Shown here in pieces: positions 1 through 8,297 of a stretch of DNA of 64,000 nt. A program made the translations under genes and the position numbers. Origin of the DNA: Pedobacter sp. SYP-B3415 (GTDB lineage Bacteria; Bacteroidota; Bacteroidia; Sphingobacteriales; Sphingobacteriaceae); the NCBI RefSeq assembly GCF_004138205.1, contig NZ_RXNQ01000031.1, positions 124,001-188,000 of the forward strand, read 5' to 3'. The stretch's first letter is position 1. Every line of letters begins with the position of its first letter. The notes under the pieces are model-generated. The model was given only the letters and a program-made list of their open reading frames with translations. It did no database searches and was not told where the DNA came from.

Positions 1-135
1 GAGATATGAGATTTGAGTCTTGACAGACGAGGCGCAAACCCCTCAGGTGGTTATGGCGGAGCGAGGGGTATGTGCGCACCGGTCAATCTTCTTTATTCCT
101 TTTTCTTTAGTCTCATGAAGTGGCTATGCGCCCGG
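1..135. repeat. Interspersed palindromic repeat, copy A
   Basis: A copy of the non-coding repeat seen again near 12.5 and 12.8 kb. It has a left arm GGCGCAAACCCCTC at 31-44 and a right arm GAGGGGTATGTGCGC at 63-77, then a pyrimidine-rich stretch ending TTTAGTCTCATGAAG, then GGCTATGCGCCCGG. Positions 136-217 that follow hold short tandem ACTTACAACTTAG-like motifs and no gene. The arms pair as an imperfect palindrome, as in REP-type elements. No transposase is nearby. Confidence 0.6.
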
Positions 136-217
136 ACTTACAACTTAGCACCTACAACTTAGAACTTCATCTTTATTCTTTTCTCATTGCTCGCCATGCG
201 TATCAAAATCGCAGCTG

Positions 218-2080
218 TCAGTTAACGATAAATGTGTTATCACTCCGCATGCGGTCCGGAACATATGTACTGCCCATCACCACTTTGACAACACGTTTGT
301 CAGTACGAACAGGGATTGAAACCTTACTACTGCCGCTTTCCCAGACAGCCACAGATTGGTTCTGCTCGATGCTGGTTCCATCGCTAAAAAATATGCGCAG
401 GTGAACGGGCAACGGCTTATCACTTTTGTTTTCAACCGAAACATTGTAGCCGGCCGGGCTTTTCGTTACGGCGCTTATGGCCAGATCAGTAACGCCGGTA
501 GAGAAGAACCAACGTTTCCAGAACCAGTTCAGATTCCTGCCGCTGCCAGTGTTCATGGAGTTGAAAAAATCCTGCGGCATAGGATGTTTGCCGTTCCATG
601 TCTTGATATAATGATGAAGTGCCTTGGTAAACAACGAATCGCCAAGCATTTCTTTTACATACAGATAACCCAGCGCTGGCTTCGGGTACGAGTTTGTGAA
701 ACTGCCCGCGCCGGCAAGCTCCGTTGTTGGCGTAATAACCGGTGTGTCATTCTTTGTGCCCGAGCTTTGGGCGGTCGGGGCGATCCCATAGTCATCATTT
801 ATAGACGGGTCAATCATGGGCGAGATCAGCCATTCGCCGATTGTAGCCCAGCCTTCATCCATCCAGCCATGTTTGGTCTCATTAGTTCCCATATAAAATG
901 GAAACATCGTATGAAAAATTTCATGGGTTGTCAGCGTAATTGCATCTTCCCGTTTGTCTACCGGATTATCATTAACCATCATCGGATATTCCATCTGGTC
1001 CAGGCCGTCGAATACGGTTTCGTGTGCATAAGGATAAGGCCATTTCGGAAAGCGATGACTCATGGCCTGCACGGTCTGATACGCAAAATCAACAACTTCG
1101 TAATAATCCTTGTGTGACGGATTGAAAGCTGCATCAACACGTGTACGTCTGCCACTTGCCGAATCAACAACCAGACTTTTTGATTTCCATAAATAATGGT
1201 CGCTTGTGGCAAAGGCAAAATCAACCACATTTTTTGCTTCATACCTGTAGGTCAGCGTTTTTTCCTGTCTGCTTACTTTTCTGGCCTTCAGGTCGGCTTC
1301 GGAAATGACATCGACGGTCTGATCAGATTTTTCTGCCTGGGCCAGCCGCGCAGTAACATCGGGCGAGAATACCTTTTGTGCATTTAAAAGATCGCCGGTA
1401 GCCCATACAACGAAATTTGCAGGAACCTTTATTTCCGCCTTGAAATTGCAAAAATCATTATAAAACTCCTCCGCGCCGGTGTAAGGTAATTTGTTCCAGC
1501 CATCTACATCGTCATATACAGCAATACGCGGAAAAAAATAAGCCAGAAACCAGGAGCTGGCATCTACCCTGCCGGTCCGGATATGCGACCCCTTATTAAC
1601 ATGGTAATTATACTCAATGCTGAGCTTCACGCTTTTTCCAGGCAACAGCGGATCAATTCCTGCAACCAGGTTGGTGCCGTCTGCCTCAAGTGAACTGAGT
1701 TCCCGTTTCTTTGATTCGACCTGGAAGGCGGTAAGCCTGACACCGTCGCCAAGATCGGCGGGTGCGATTTTCGACTTGCGCGGCACACCCTTTTTATACA
1801 GGTTAGGATACAATTTGAGCCAGAGCTGCCTCAGCGTATCCGGGCTGTTGTTGATATATTTAATCTGGACCCTGCCGCTCAGCAGGCCGCTTTCGGGATC
1901 AAAATCTATTTTCAGATCATAATCTGCCGAGTTCTGCCAGTACGCTTTCCCTGGTCTTCCGTCAGGACTTCGCGTTCCTTTTTGGTATGCACGACTGAAG
2001 GCGGGATCAACAGGCAAATCCTGTGCAGACACTATATTGCTGAACACTGTCAGCATAAACAAAACGAAGGCCCGCCTCAT
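218..2080 (-). CDS. M1 family zinc metallopeptidase, secreted
   Basis: Predicted exported aminopeptidase of the M1 (gluzincin) family, 620 residues, removing N-terminal residues from peptides in the periplasm or at the cell surface. The zinc motif HEIFH lies at residues 386-390 and the third ligand is Glu409 in DEGW, exactly the HEXXH-X18-E spacing of the family. The first 19-20 residues form a signal peptide ending in SAQ. A beta-sandwich N-terminal domain precedes the catalytic domain, and the last ~90 residues look like a small beta domain. The start codon shares one base with the stop of bioB (TAATG at 2078-2082), so the two are translationally coupled. The pairing with biotin synthesis has no obvious functional meaning. 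Confident at family level; substrate unknown. Confidence 0.92.
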   Translation of the reverse strand: MRRAFVLFMLTVFSNIVSAQDLPVDPAFSRAYQKGTRSPDGRPGKAYWQNSADYDLKIDFDPESGLLSGRVQIKYINNSPDTLRQLWLKLYPNLYKKGVPRKSKIAPADLGDGVRLTAFQVESKKRELSSLEADGTNLVAGIDPLLPGKSVKLSIEYNYHVNKGSHIRTGRVDASSWFLAYFFPRIAVYDDVDGWNKLPYTGAEEFYNDFCNFKAEIKVPANFVVWATGDLLNAQKVFSPDVTARLAQAEKSDQTVDVISEADLKARKVSRQEKTLTYRYEAKNVVDFAFATSDHYLWKSKSLVVDSASGRRTRVDAAFNPSHKDYYEVVDFAYQTVQAMSHRFPKWPYPYAHETVFDGLDQMEYPMMVNDNPVDKREDAITLTTHEIFHTMFPFYMGTNETKHGWMDEGWATIGEWLISPMIDPSINDDYGIAPTAQSSGTKNDTPVITPTTELAGAGSFTNSYPKPALGYLYVKEMLGDSLFTKALHHYIKTWNGKHPMPQDFFNSMNTGSGRNLNWFWKRWFFSTGVTDLAISAVTKSPAGYNVSVENKSDKPLPVHLRIFFSDGTSIEQNQSVAVWESGSSKVSIPVRTDKRVVKVVMGSTYVPDRMRSDNTFIVN

Positions 2081-3090
2081 TATTCGCTAAGCAGCGCCTC
2101 TTCCTCTCTGCGAACAGCTGCCGGACGACCGTTTTTAAAGGCTTCGCGCGTCTTAAGTCCCAGCAGTTCAAACATGGCCATGTCATCAACGAATGCAGGG
2201 TTTGGCGTTGTCAGCAATTTATCACCTGCAAAAATGGAGTTGGCTCCTGCCATAAAACAGAAGGCCTGTTCGAGGGTGCTCATCTCAGTACGGCCGGCAG
2301 ACAGACGTACAACCGAGTTTGGCATAACGATCCGCGCCGTTGCAATCATGCGCACCATATCCCAGATGGGAACACGTGGCTGATCTTCAAGAGGCGTACC
2401 TTTAACCGGAACCAAAGCATTAACCGGAACCGATTCCGGATGCTTCGGCATATTAGCCAGTGTATGCAACATGGAAACCCGGTCTTCAACAGTTTCGCCC
2501 AGCCCGATAATGCCGCCGCTGCAAACGGTAAGTTTGGCTTTGCGGACATTTTTTATCGTATTGAGGCGGTCATCATAGGTGCGCGTAGAGATGATGCGTT
2601 TGTAGTCGTCTTCAGAAGTATCAAGGTTATGGTTATAGGCATAAAGACCGGCATCGGCCAACCGCTGCGCCTGGCTTTCGGTAAGCATACCAAGTGTGCA
2701 GCAAACCTCCATATCCATATCGTTCACCGCCCTTACCATTTCTATAACACGGTCAAAATCGCGGTTGTCCCGAACCTCGCGCCAGGCCGCACCCATACAA
2801 AGACGGGAGGCTCCACCCTCTTTAGCCCTGACAGCTGCACTGACCACCTCGCTTACCTTCATCAACGCATGCACATTTACATCTGTATTGTAACGCGCAG
2901 CCTGCGGACAATAAGCGCAATCTTCAGCACATCCTCCGGTTTTGATAGAGATTAGTGAACTGATCTGCACCTCGTTATAGTCTTTATTTGCACGGTGAAT
3001 GCTGGCAGCTTCGTAAACAAGGTCGAGGAATGGTCTGTGGTAGATATCAGCGATTTCCGCTTTGGTCCAATCGTGTCTGGTTGTATGCAT
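2080..3090 (-). CDS. bioB: Biotin synthase BioB
   Basis: Radical SAM enzyme that inserts sulfur into dethiobiotin in the last step of biotin synthesis. The 336-residue protein carries the radical-SAM motif CAEDCAYC with cysteines 54, 58 and 61, and the family motifs [14 protein letters not shown] and the late SAGRTEMS segment. Length is normal. Other bio genes are absent from the window, so bioB stands apart from any biotin operon here. It lies 13 bp downstream of mgtE on the same strand and overlaps the M1 peptidase start by one base, so it is probably read in the mgtE/corA transcript. Confidence 0.97.
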   Translation of the reverse strand: MHTTRHDWTKAEIADIYHRPFLDLVYEAASIHRANKDYNEVQISSLISIKTGGCAEDCAYCPQAARYNTDVNVHALMKVSEVVSAAVRAKEGGASRLCMGAAWREVRDNRDFDRVIEMVRAVNDMDMEVCCTLGMLTESQAQRLADAGLYAYNHNLDTSEDDYKRIISTRTYDDRLNTIKNVRKAKLTVCSGGIIGLGETVEDRVSMLHTLANMPKHPESVPVNALVPVKGTPLEDQPRVPIWDMVRMIATARIVMPNSVVRLSAGRTEMSTLEQAFCFMAGANSIFAGDKLLTTPNPAFVDDMAMFELLGLKTREAFKNGRPAAVRREEEALLSE

Positions 3091-3103
3091 ATTAACTAAG
3101 AAT

Positions 3104-4453
3104 CTATAATAATAACTGGCTGGCTAATCCCAGCAGGAACAAAAATCCGAAAACATCGGTAAAAGTGGTAATAATTATTGAAGAAGCAATGGCCGGATCA
3201 ATACCCACGCGCTTTAAAACAAGCGGTATCCCCGCTCCCGTAACGCCGGCGATAAGCAGGTTTCCCGTCATTGCCAGGAAGATAACCAGACCTAACATGG
3301 TATTCGCATCGAAAAACAGGGCAAACAGAAAAACAATGAGTCCCGTCACCGCGCCGTTAATCAGACCGACAGTGAACTCCTTCAGCACGGTCCGGTAAGC
3401 CTGGTTATCTGTAAGGTCATAAAGCGAAATACGCCGGACGGTCACTGCGAGCGCTTGTGTGGCCGCGTTTCCGCCCATTCCCGCAATGATGGTCATGTAT
3501 GCTGAAAGTACTGCAATCCTGGCAATTGTCGGCTCAAAATACCGCACCACCGATGAGGCCAGAAACGCTGTACCGAGGTTGATAACAAGCCAGGGCAAGC
3601 GGGATTTAACAGCCTCTTTCCAGTTACCGCTTAGTTCCTCGTCTTCAGACACACCCGAAATTTTCAGAATGTCTTCTGTATTTTCTTCCTCCAGTACATC
3701 GATCACATCATCAAATGTAACGCGGCCAAGCAGTTTCATGTGCTGGTCTACCACCGGAATACTGCTTAGGTTGTATTGGGAAATCAGCCGAGCCACTTCT
3801 TCCTGGTCAGTGTCGTGCTGCACAAAAACCGCATCTTTTACTACCAAATCAGCTATACGTGCCTCGGGTCTTGATTTTATGATATCCTTCAAAGAAACAA
3901 TTCCCTGAAAAATGTCTTTCTGATCTACAACATAGACGGTATAAAACTCTTCCATGTCTTCAGACTGACGAATGATCTCATCAATTGCATCTTTCTTAAT
4001 CAGCAATTCCGGGATCTTTATCACCCGGGTATTCATAAGTCCGCCGGCGGTATCTTCCGGATAATTTAACAGCGAGCGGATATGCGATGCATCCTCTTCG
4101 TTCAGTTCATCGAGAATCTCGTTCTGTTCAGCCTCATCAAGCTGGGCTATAAGGTCGGTTGCATCATCGTAATCGAGTTCTTCAACAATACCAGTACGTT
4201 TTTCCGGATCGAGGGTCAGCAGCAGTTCTTCAGGGTGCGTCTCCTCAGCCATTTCAGACAGCACTTCAGAGGCCTGACTGCTGTCGAGGAGGTTGATAAT
4301 TGTTTCCCGCTCCTCTTTCGTTAAGCCCTCAAACAGGATAGCGATTTCCGAAGGGTGATAATCCGGCAGCAGATTTTCAAGCGCACCGGTTCCTTCAGCC
4401 AGTGCGGCTTTAATTTTTTGTACGTCTTTTTTATCAAGTTCGAAAGACTGCAT
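3104..4453 (-). CDS. mgtE: Magnesium transporter MgtE
   Basis: Inner-membrane Mg2+ channel of the MgtE family, 449 residues. Domain order is the usual one: an acidic superhelical MgtE-N domain (about 20-130), two CBS domains (about 135-255) that sense cytoplasmic Mg2+, and a C-terminal pore domain of five membrane helices (about 285-449) with the conserved GMGGNAATQ segment. The N-terminal and CBS region is rich in Glu and Asp, as expected for Mg2+-dependent gating. It follows corA by 30 bp on the same strand, giving two unrelated Mg2+ channels in one transcription unit. No Mg2+ riboswitch was recognised upstream. Confidence 0.96.
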   Translation of the reverse strand: MQSFELDKKDVQKIKAALAEGTGALENLLPDYHPSEIAILFEGLTKEERETIINLLDSSQASEVLSEMAEETHPEELLLTLDPEKRTGIVEELDYDDATDLIAQLDEAEQNEILDELNEEDASHIRSLLNYPEDTAGGLMNTRVIKIPELLIKKDAIDEIIRQSEDMEEFYTVYVVDQKDIFQGIVSLKDIIKSRPEARIADLVVKDAVFVQHDTDQEEVARLISQYNLSSIPVVDQHMKLLGRVTFDDVIDVLEEENTEDILKISGVSEDEELSGNWKEAVKSRLPWLVINLGTAFLASSVVRYFEPTIARIAVLSAYMTIIAGMGGNAATQALAVTVRRISLYDLTDNQAYRTVLKEFTVGLINGAVTGLIVFLFALFFDANTMLGLVIFLAMTGNLLIAGVTGAGIPLVLKRVGIDPAIASSIIITTFTDVFGFLFLLGLASQLLL

Positions 4454-4483
4454 ATCTACCTATTTTCCCCGGTTTATATTGTA

Positions 4484-5614
4484 TTACCTGAACCATCCCT
4501 TTCGCCAGAAGTAGATGACCTGCGCAACGGCTATTACCGCCATCACAATCATTGTGTAAAGATAACCATGTTCTGAATATAGCTCAGGCATGTTTCCTTT
4601 TAAAACTTTGCCGGTAACGGGATCTTCGCGGGCGAAATTCATTCCGTAAATGCCTGCTATAAACGTGAGCGGGATAAAAATCGATGAAATGATTGTCAGC
4701 ACTTTCATGATTTCATTCATGCGGTTGCTGATAATCGATAGATACATATCAACGTTCGCTACAGCAATTTCTTTCAGCGATTCGACCAGGTCAATGATCT
4801 GCACACAATGGTCGTATGCGTCTTTGACGTAAAGCCGCGTCTGATCTGTGATAAGGGGGCTGTCACTCCTGATGATATCATTCAGTTTGTCGCGCTCCGG
4901 CCAGGCTACACGTCTGATATTGATCAGCGACCTTTTGATAGCCTGTGTATCATACATAATGCGCCGGTCGGGCCGCTCATACAGCCTGTCTTCAATACTG
5001 TCAAGGCTCTCGCTCCAGGCATTCAGGAGTACGAAATAATGATCTACGATTGCATCCATAATGGCGTACATCAGGTAACCGGCGCCTCCGGTGCGGATAT
5101 TACCCTTGCCAACAGAAAGCCGTTTGCGGACGGGATCAAGGCAGTCCTCGTAGTTCTCCTGGAGGGTGATAAGCACCCGGTCTGTTACGATAAAAGATAC
5201 CTGATCGTTTTCAAGGTGGTTCTCCGAATCTAACCGGAGCATCCTGCTTACGGCAAAAAGATAACCGTCGTCGTCATACTCCTCAAATGCAGGCCTGTGA
5301 TACGTGCGCGTGATATCTTCGAGCACCAGCCTGCTCACCTTAAAATGTTTATTCAGCGTATCGTAGATTTTGGCGCTGCCAAGACCCTTAATATCAATCC
5401 AATAAAAAGATTCTTTATCTGCCGTCAGCTCAGCGATGTTATTGAGATTTATCAGTTCCGTAACTTCGTACTTGCTGCTGTTGTAAACATGAAAACTTAT
5501 TTTAGACTTAAGGGCGTCCTGAGAAATATGGACCATGCCCGGGCTTGAGCCGGGCTCAGGAAGGGCATATTTGCGCCTTTTTTTTCGGCTTGCGGAAGTT
5601 GTGCTGGTCGCCAT
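4484..5614 (-). CDS. corA: Magnesium/cobalt transporter CorA
   Basis: CorA-family divalent cation channel, 376 residues. A large soluble alpha/beta N-terminal domain is followed by a long helix and two C-terminal membrane helices; the signature GMN of YGMNF falls near residue 324, in the loop after the first helix. The C-terminus is the basic WRKGWFR expected on the cytosolic side. The first ~30 residues are low-complexity Ser/Thr/Lys/Arg, so the true start could be a few codons later. First gene of the corA-mgtE-bioB-peptidase block. Confidence 0.95.
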   Translation of the reverse strand: MATSTTSASRKKRRKYALPEPGSSPGMVHISQDALKSKISFHVYNSSKYEVTELINLNNIAELTADKESFYWIDIKGLGSAKIYDTLNKHFKVSRLVLEDITRTYHRPAFEEYDDDGYLFAVSRMLRLDSENHLENDQVSFIVTDRVLITLQENYEDCLDPVRKRLSVGKGNIRTGGAGYLMYAIMDAIVDHYFVLLNAWSESLDSIEDRLYERPDRRIMYDTQAIKRSLINIRRVAWPERDKLNDIIRSDSPLITDQTRLYVKDAYDHCVQIIDLVESLKEIAVANVDMYLSIISNRMNEIMKVLTIISSIFIPLTFIAGIYGMNFAREDPVTGKVLKGNMPELYSEHGYLYTMIVMAVIAVAQVIYFWRKGWFR

Positions 5615-5688
5615 CTGTTAGCAGGTGCTGGTATAAAATTAAGATAATAACACACACTTCGGAAAATTGTTGCCGCCTGCGCGTGCGC

Positions 5689-6303
5689 CTACCGGCCGAG
5701 GTAAGCTTTACTTTGCGGACCTTTGCTGAACAGCAGATCGATAATGCTCAGGTTCGGTATAAAGCCATGCCGTTCTCCGAAAACCTGGTAATAGGATTCA
5801 CCCGGTGCCAGCGGAGATTCTTTTTTTGGATGGATTGATGAACGAAAATCCTGTCCATCATTCGCATGTTCATAGGCTGCGCTTAATGAAAAGGGCACAT
5901 CAAGTTTTAATTTTCGCAGCAGCCAGGTAGTAAGTTCAAGGTTCAGATCAAAAAGGAACACCGGCTTTTTGTCAAAAAATGTCATCAGTTCATCTTCATA
6001 ATATTCAAAGTATGCTGAATTGCGATAGCAGCTTTCCAGGCTGAGACGTTGCAGCCGGCGCCAGTCGAAATCATAACTGATTTTTACATCTTTTACTTTG
6101 GTATGCACCTTTGAACCTTTCACAACCGGGACCGTGAGATCCAGACGACCATTGGGCGAATAAATGGAGGCGCGGTTGCGATAGGTTTGCTTTGGAAAAT
6201 GTTCATGCTGTTCAAGAACTACCGCTCCGTCGTGGTTGGCCAGCAACCTGAAATAGTCTACTGAAGGAAGATAAAATAGCGGAAATATAGCCGTGTTTTG
6301 CAT
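5689..6303 (-). CDS. WbqC family protein
   Basis: A 204-residue WbqC-like protein. Members occur in surface-polysaccharide loci and elsewhere in Bacteroidota; the biochemical activity is not firmly known to me. Visible family features are the N-terminal PLFYLPSVDYF segment (equivalent to the usual PxYxPxxxYF), the LTVPVVKG strand, and the central YRNSAYFEYY block. No signal peptide or membrane segment. It diverges from the acyltransferase that starts at 6344, with the promoter interval between them. Fifteen residues at the C-terminus (SKGPQSKAYLGR region) are less conserved in character. Confidence 0.85.
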   Translation of the reverse strand: MQNTAIFPLFYLPSVDYFRLLANHDGAVVLEQHEHFPKQTYRNRASIYSPNGRLDLTVPVVKGSKVHTKVKDVKISYDFDWRRLQRLSLESCYRNSAYFEYYEDELMTFFDKKPVFLFDLNLELTTWLLRKLKLDVPFSLSAAYEHANDGQDFRSSIHPKKESPLAPGESYYQVFGERHGFIPNLSIIDLLFSKGPQSKAYLGR

Positions 6304-6313
6304 CTCTAATTCT

Positions 6314-6321
6314 TACTTTTG
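6314..6321 (+). promoter_or_regulatory. Candidate Bacteroidota -7 element
   Basis: TACTTTTG matches the TAnnTTTG consensus and sits 22 bp before the acyltransferase start codon at 6344. A TTTG occurs at 6297-6300 but is closer than the usual spacing. Confidence 0.45.
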
Positions 6322-6343
6322 TCGCTTGAACCGTTTAAAATTA

Positions 6344-7216
6344 ATGATCAACAAGGTCTTCGCATATCTTGGAATTTCTCTCCTGCGCTTGTTATCGCTA
6401 TTCCCCCTGCCGGTTCTCTATTTTTTTGCAAGGTTAGCATATTATCTGCTTTATTACATTATTTCCTACCGAAAAAAAACGGTCATCTCCAACCTGCATC
6501 GTGCCTTTCCCGAAAAATCCAGCGGAGAGATCATACAGGTCGGCAAGCGCTTTTACCGGTATCTCGCTGACCTGGTGTTCGAAATCATAAAAATGCATTC
6601 GCTTTCTGAAAGTGAACTGCGCCGCCGTGTAAAGTTTACCAATACCGCATCGTTAAAACAGTGGCTGGAAAACGGCGGCAGCGCGCTTGCCTGTACCGGC
6701 CATTATGGCAACTGGGAATGGGCCACGCTTGCCATGGGCACCGAGATCAGCCAGAGACTTGTCGCGATCTATAAGCCCTTAAACCAGGGACAGTTTGACC
6801 GGTATTTTATCGATATGCGCTCGAAGTTTGGAAACACGCTTGTACCCATGCGGCAAACGCTGCGTGCGCTTGCCGCATACCGGACAGAATCCACATTGTT
6901 CGCCTTTGCCGGGGATCAGTCGCCCGCTAAAACCGATGCAAAGTATTGGGTTCCCTTTTTCAATCAGCCAACCGCCGCCCTTCCCGGAATCGAAAAGATT
7001 TCAAGGCAGACAAACCGGCCTGTTTTCTATTTTACAATCAGACGGCCGCGGCGCGGGTACTATGAAGTGGACTGTAAGGAGCTCTGTATGGAGCCCCGGC
7101 AGACGGAAGACCTTGAAATAACGGGCATGCATTTTGCCAGCCTGGAAAAATGTATTAAAGAACAACCCGAGTTCTGGCTGTGGAGCCATAACCGCTGGAA
7201 ACATCAACCCGAATAA
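6344..7216 (+). CDS. Lysophospholipid acyltransferase family protein (LpxL/HtrB-like)
   Basis: Predicted membrane-associated acyltransferase of the LpxL/HtrB family, which adds secondary acyl chains to lipid A. I start it at MINKVFAYLG (290 residues) rather than at the in-frame ATG at 6293, because the -7 box at 6314-6321 lies inside that longer form. One N-terminal membrane helix (about 8-45) precedes the catalytic domain; the active-site HX4E/D appears as HYGNWE (about residue 120-125). The downstream GPxxP-like region reads AGDQSPAK. The stop overlaps the glycosyltransferase start (TAATG at 7214-7218), so the two are coupled and probably act on envelope lipid or saccharide. Confidence 0.9.
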   Translation: MINKVFAYLGISLLRLLSLFPLPVLYFFARLAYYLLYYIISYRKKTVISNLHRAFPEKSSGEIIQVGKRFYRYLADLVFEIIKMHSLSESELRRRVKFTNTASLKQWLENGGSALACTGHYGNWEWATLAMGTEISQRLVAIYKPLNQGQFDRYFIDMRSKFGNTLVPMRQTLRALAAYRTESTLFAFAGDQSPAKTDAKYWVPFFNQPTAALPGIEKISRQTNRPVFYFTIRRPRRGYYEVDCKELCMEPRQTEDLEITGMHFASLEKCIKEQPEFWLWSHNRWKHQPE

Positions 7217-8235
7217 TGAATCAAGTGCCATCTGTTGCCGTCGTCATTCTGAACTGGAATGGCAAAGACATGCTGAAACGTTTCCTGCCCTCTGTGCTGA
7301 AAAGCCGGTACGATAACCTGAGCATTGTGCTCGGCGACAATGCTTCTACTGACGACTCGGTCGACTTTGTCAGCACAAATTTTCCTGCCGTTAAGATTTT
7401 GCGGACGGAAAAAAATTATGGATATGCGGGCGGCTACAATGCCCTGCTGAAAAATGTCACTGCTGATTATCTTGTATTGCTTAACTCTGACGTGGAGGTT
7501 CCTGAAAACTGGATCGCCCCGGTAATAGCCGTCATGGAAAGCGATGATACGATCGCAGCCGCGCAGCCAAAGATCAAAGCGCAAAAAGATCCGTCAAGGT
7601 TTGAATATGCAGGGGCAGCCGGTGGGTTTATCGATAAATTTGGCTATACCTTCTGCCGCGGAAGAATCTTTAATATCGAAGAGACCGACCACGGACAGTA
7701 TGAAACCGCCGATGAGGTTTTCTGGGCCAGTGGTGCGGCATTCTTTATCAAATCAAAATACTGGAAAGCGGCTGGTGGTTTTGATGCCGACCTGTTTGCA
7801 CATATGGAAGAAATTGATCTGTGCTGGCGCTTAAAAAACCGCGGACTGAAAGTGGTCTACGTTCCGCAGTCGCAGGTTTTTCATGTTGGCGGCGCTACAC
7901 TTCAAAAGGACAACCCCTACAAAACCTATCTGAATTTCAGGAACAACCTGATCATCATGCAAAAAAACCTGCCGGCAGGATCGGTGCCGTGGCTGCTTTT
8001 CGTGCGCATGTGGATCGACTTTGCAGCATGGTGGCAGTTTCTGCTGACCGGCAAACCAAAACTCACCATGGCGGTTACAAAAGCACACTGGCATTTTTTG
8101 AAATCAATCGGTAAAACCTCTGCTAAGCGCGACAAAAAGACACTCCCACTGCGAAAGCATAAGGGTGTTTATACGAAAAGTATCGTGTGGGACTTTTTTA
8201 TAAAAGGAAAAAGGAAGTTTTCGGCTCTTGGATAG
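7216..8235 (+). CDS. Glycosyltransferase family 2
   Basis: A GT2-type (GT-A fold) glycosyltransferase of 339 residues. The N-terminus shows the nucleotide-sugar fold: VAVVILNWNGKD, GDNASTDDS (about 36-44), then the metal-binding LNSDVEVP (DXD-like, about 94) and the acceptor-side block FAHMEEIDLCWR with the ED-equivalent EEID. This layout matches rhamnosyltransferase-like GT2 enzymes of cell-surface glycan assembly. The C-terminal ~90 residues contain an amphipathic, tryptophan-rich stretch (PWLLFVRMWIDFAAWW) that probably associates with the membrane. Coupled to the acyltransferase; donor and acceptor cannot be told from sequence. Confidence 0.92.
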   Translation: MNQVPSVAVVILNWNGKDMLKRFLPSVLKSRYDNLSIVLGDNASTDDSVDFVSTNFPAVKILRTEKNYGYAGGYNALLKNVTADYLVLLNSDVEVPENWIAPVIAVMESDDTIAAAQPKIKAQKDPSRFEYAGAAGGFIDKFGYTFCRGRIFNIEETDHGQYETADEVFWASGAAFFIKSKYWKAAGGFDADLFAHMEEIDLCWRLKNRGLKVVYVPQSQVFHVGGATLQKDNPYKTYLNFRNNLIIMQKNLPAGSVPWLLFVRMWIDFAAWWQFLLTGKPKLTMAVTKAHWHFLKSIGKTSAKRDKKTLPLRKHKGVYTKSIVWDFFIKGKRKFSALG

Positions 8236-8254
8236 GGATTGTCGGTAGTCGCCT

Positions 8255-8289
8255 AAAAAAAAGGTATCCAGCCATCAGGGCCGGATACC
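8255..8289 (-). terminator. Intrinsic terminator of the GH92 gene
   Basis: Stem GGTATCC (8263-8269) pairs with GGATACC (8283-8289). On the minus strand the stem is followed by eight T residues (8255-8262), placing the terminator directly after the mannosidase stop at 8298. Confidence 0.8.
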
Positions 8290-8297
8290 TGGAAAGA

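Noticed and set aside
356..1117. A 253-codon plus-strand frame
   Set aside because: It is antisense to the M1 peptidase, and the minus frame has HEXXH-X18-E and a signal peptide.
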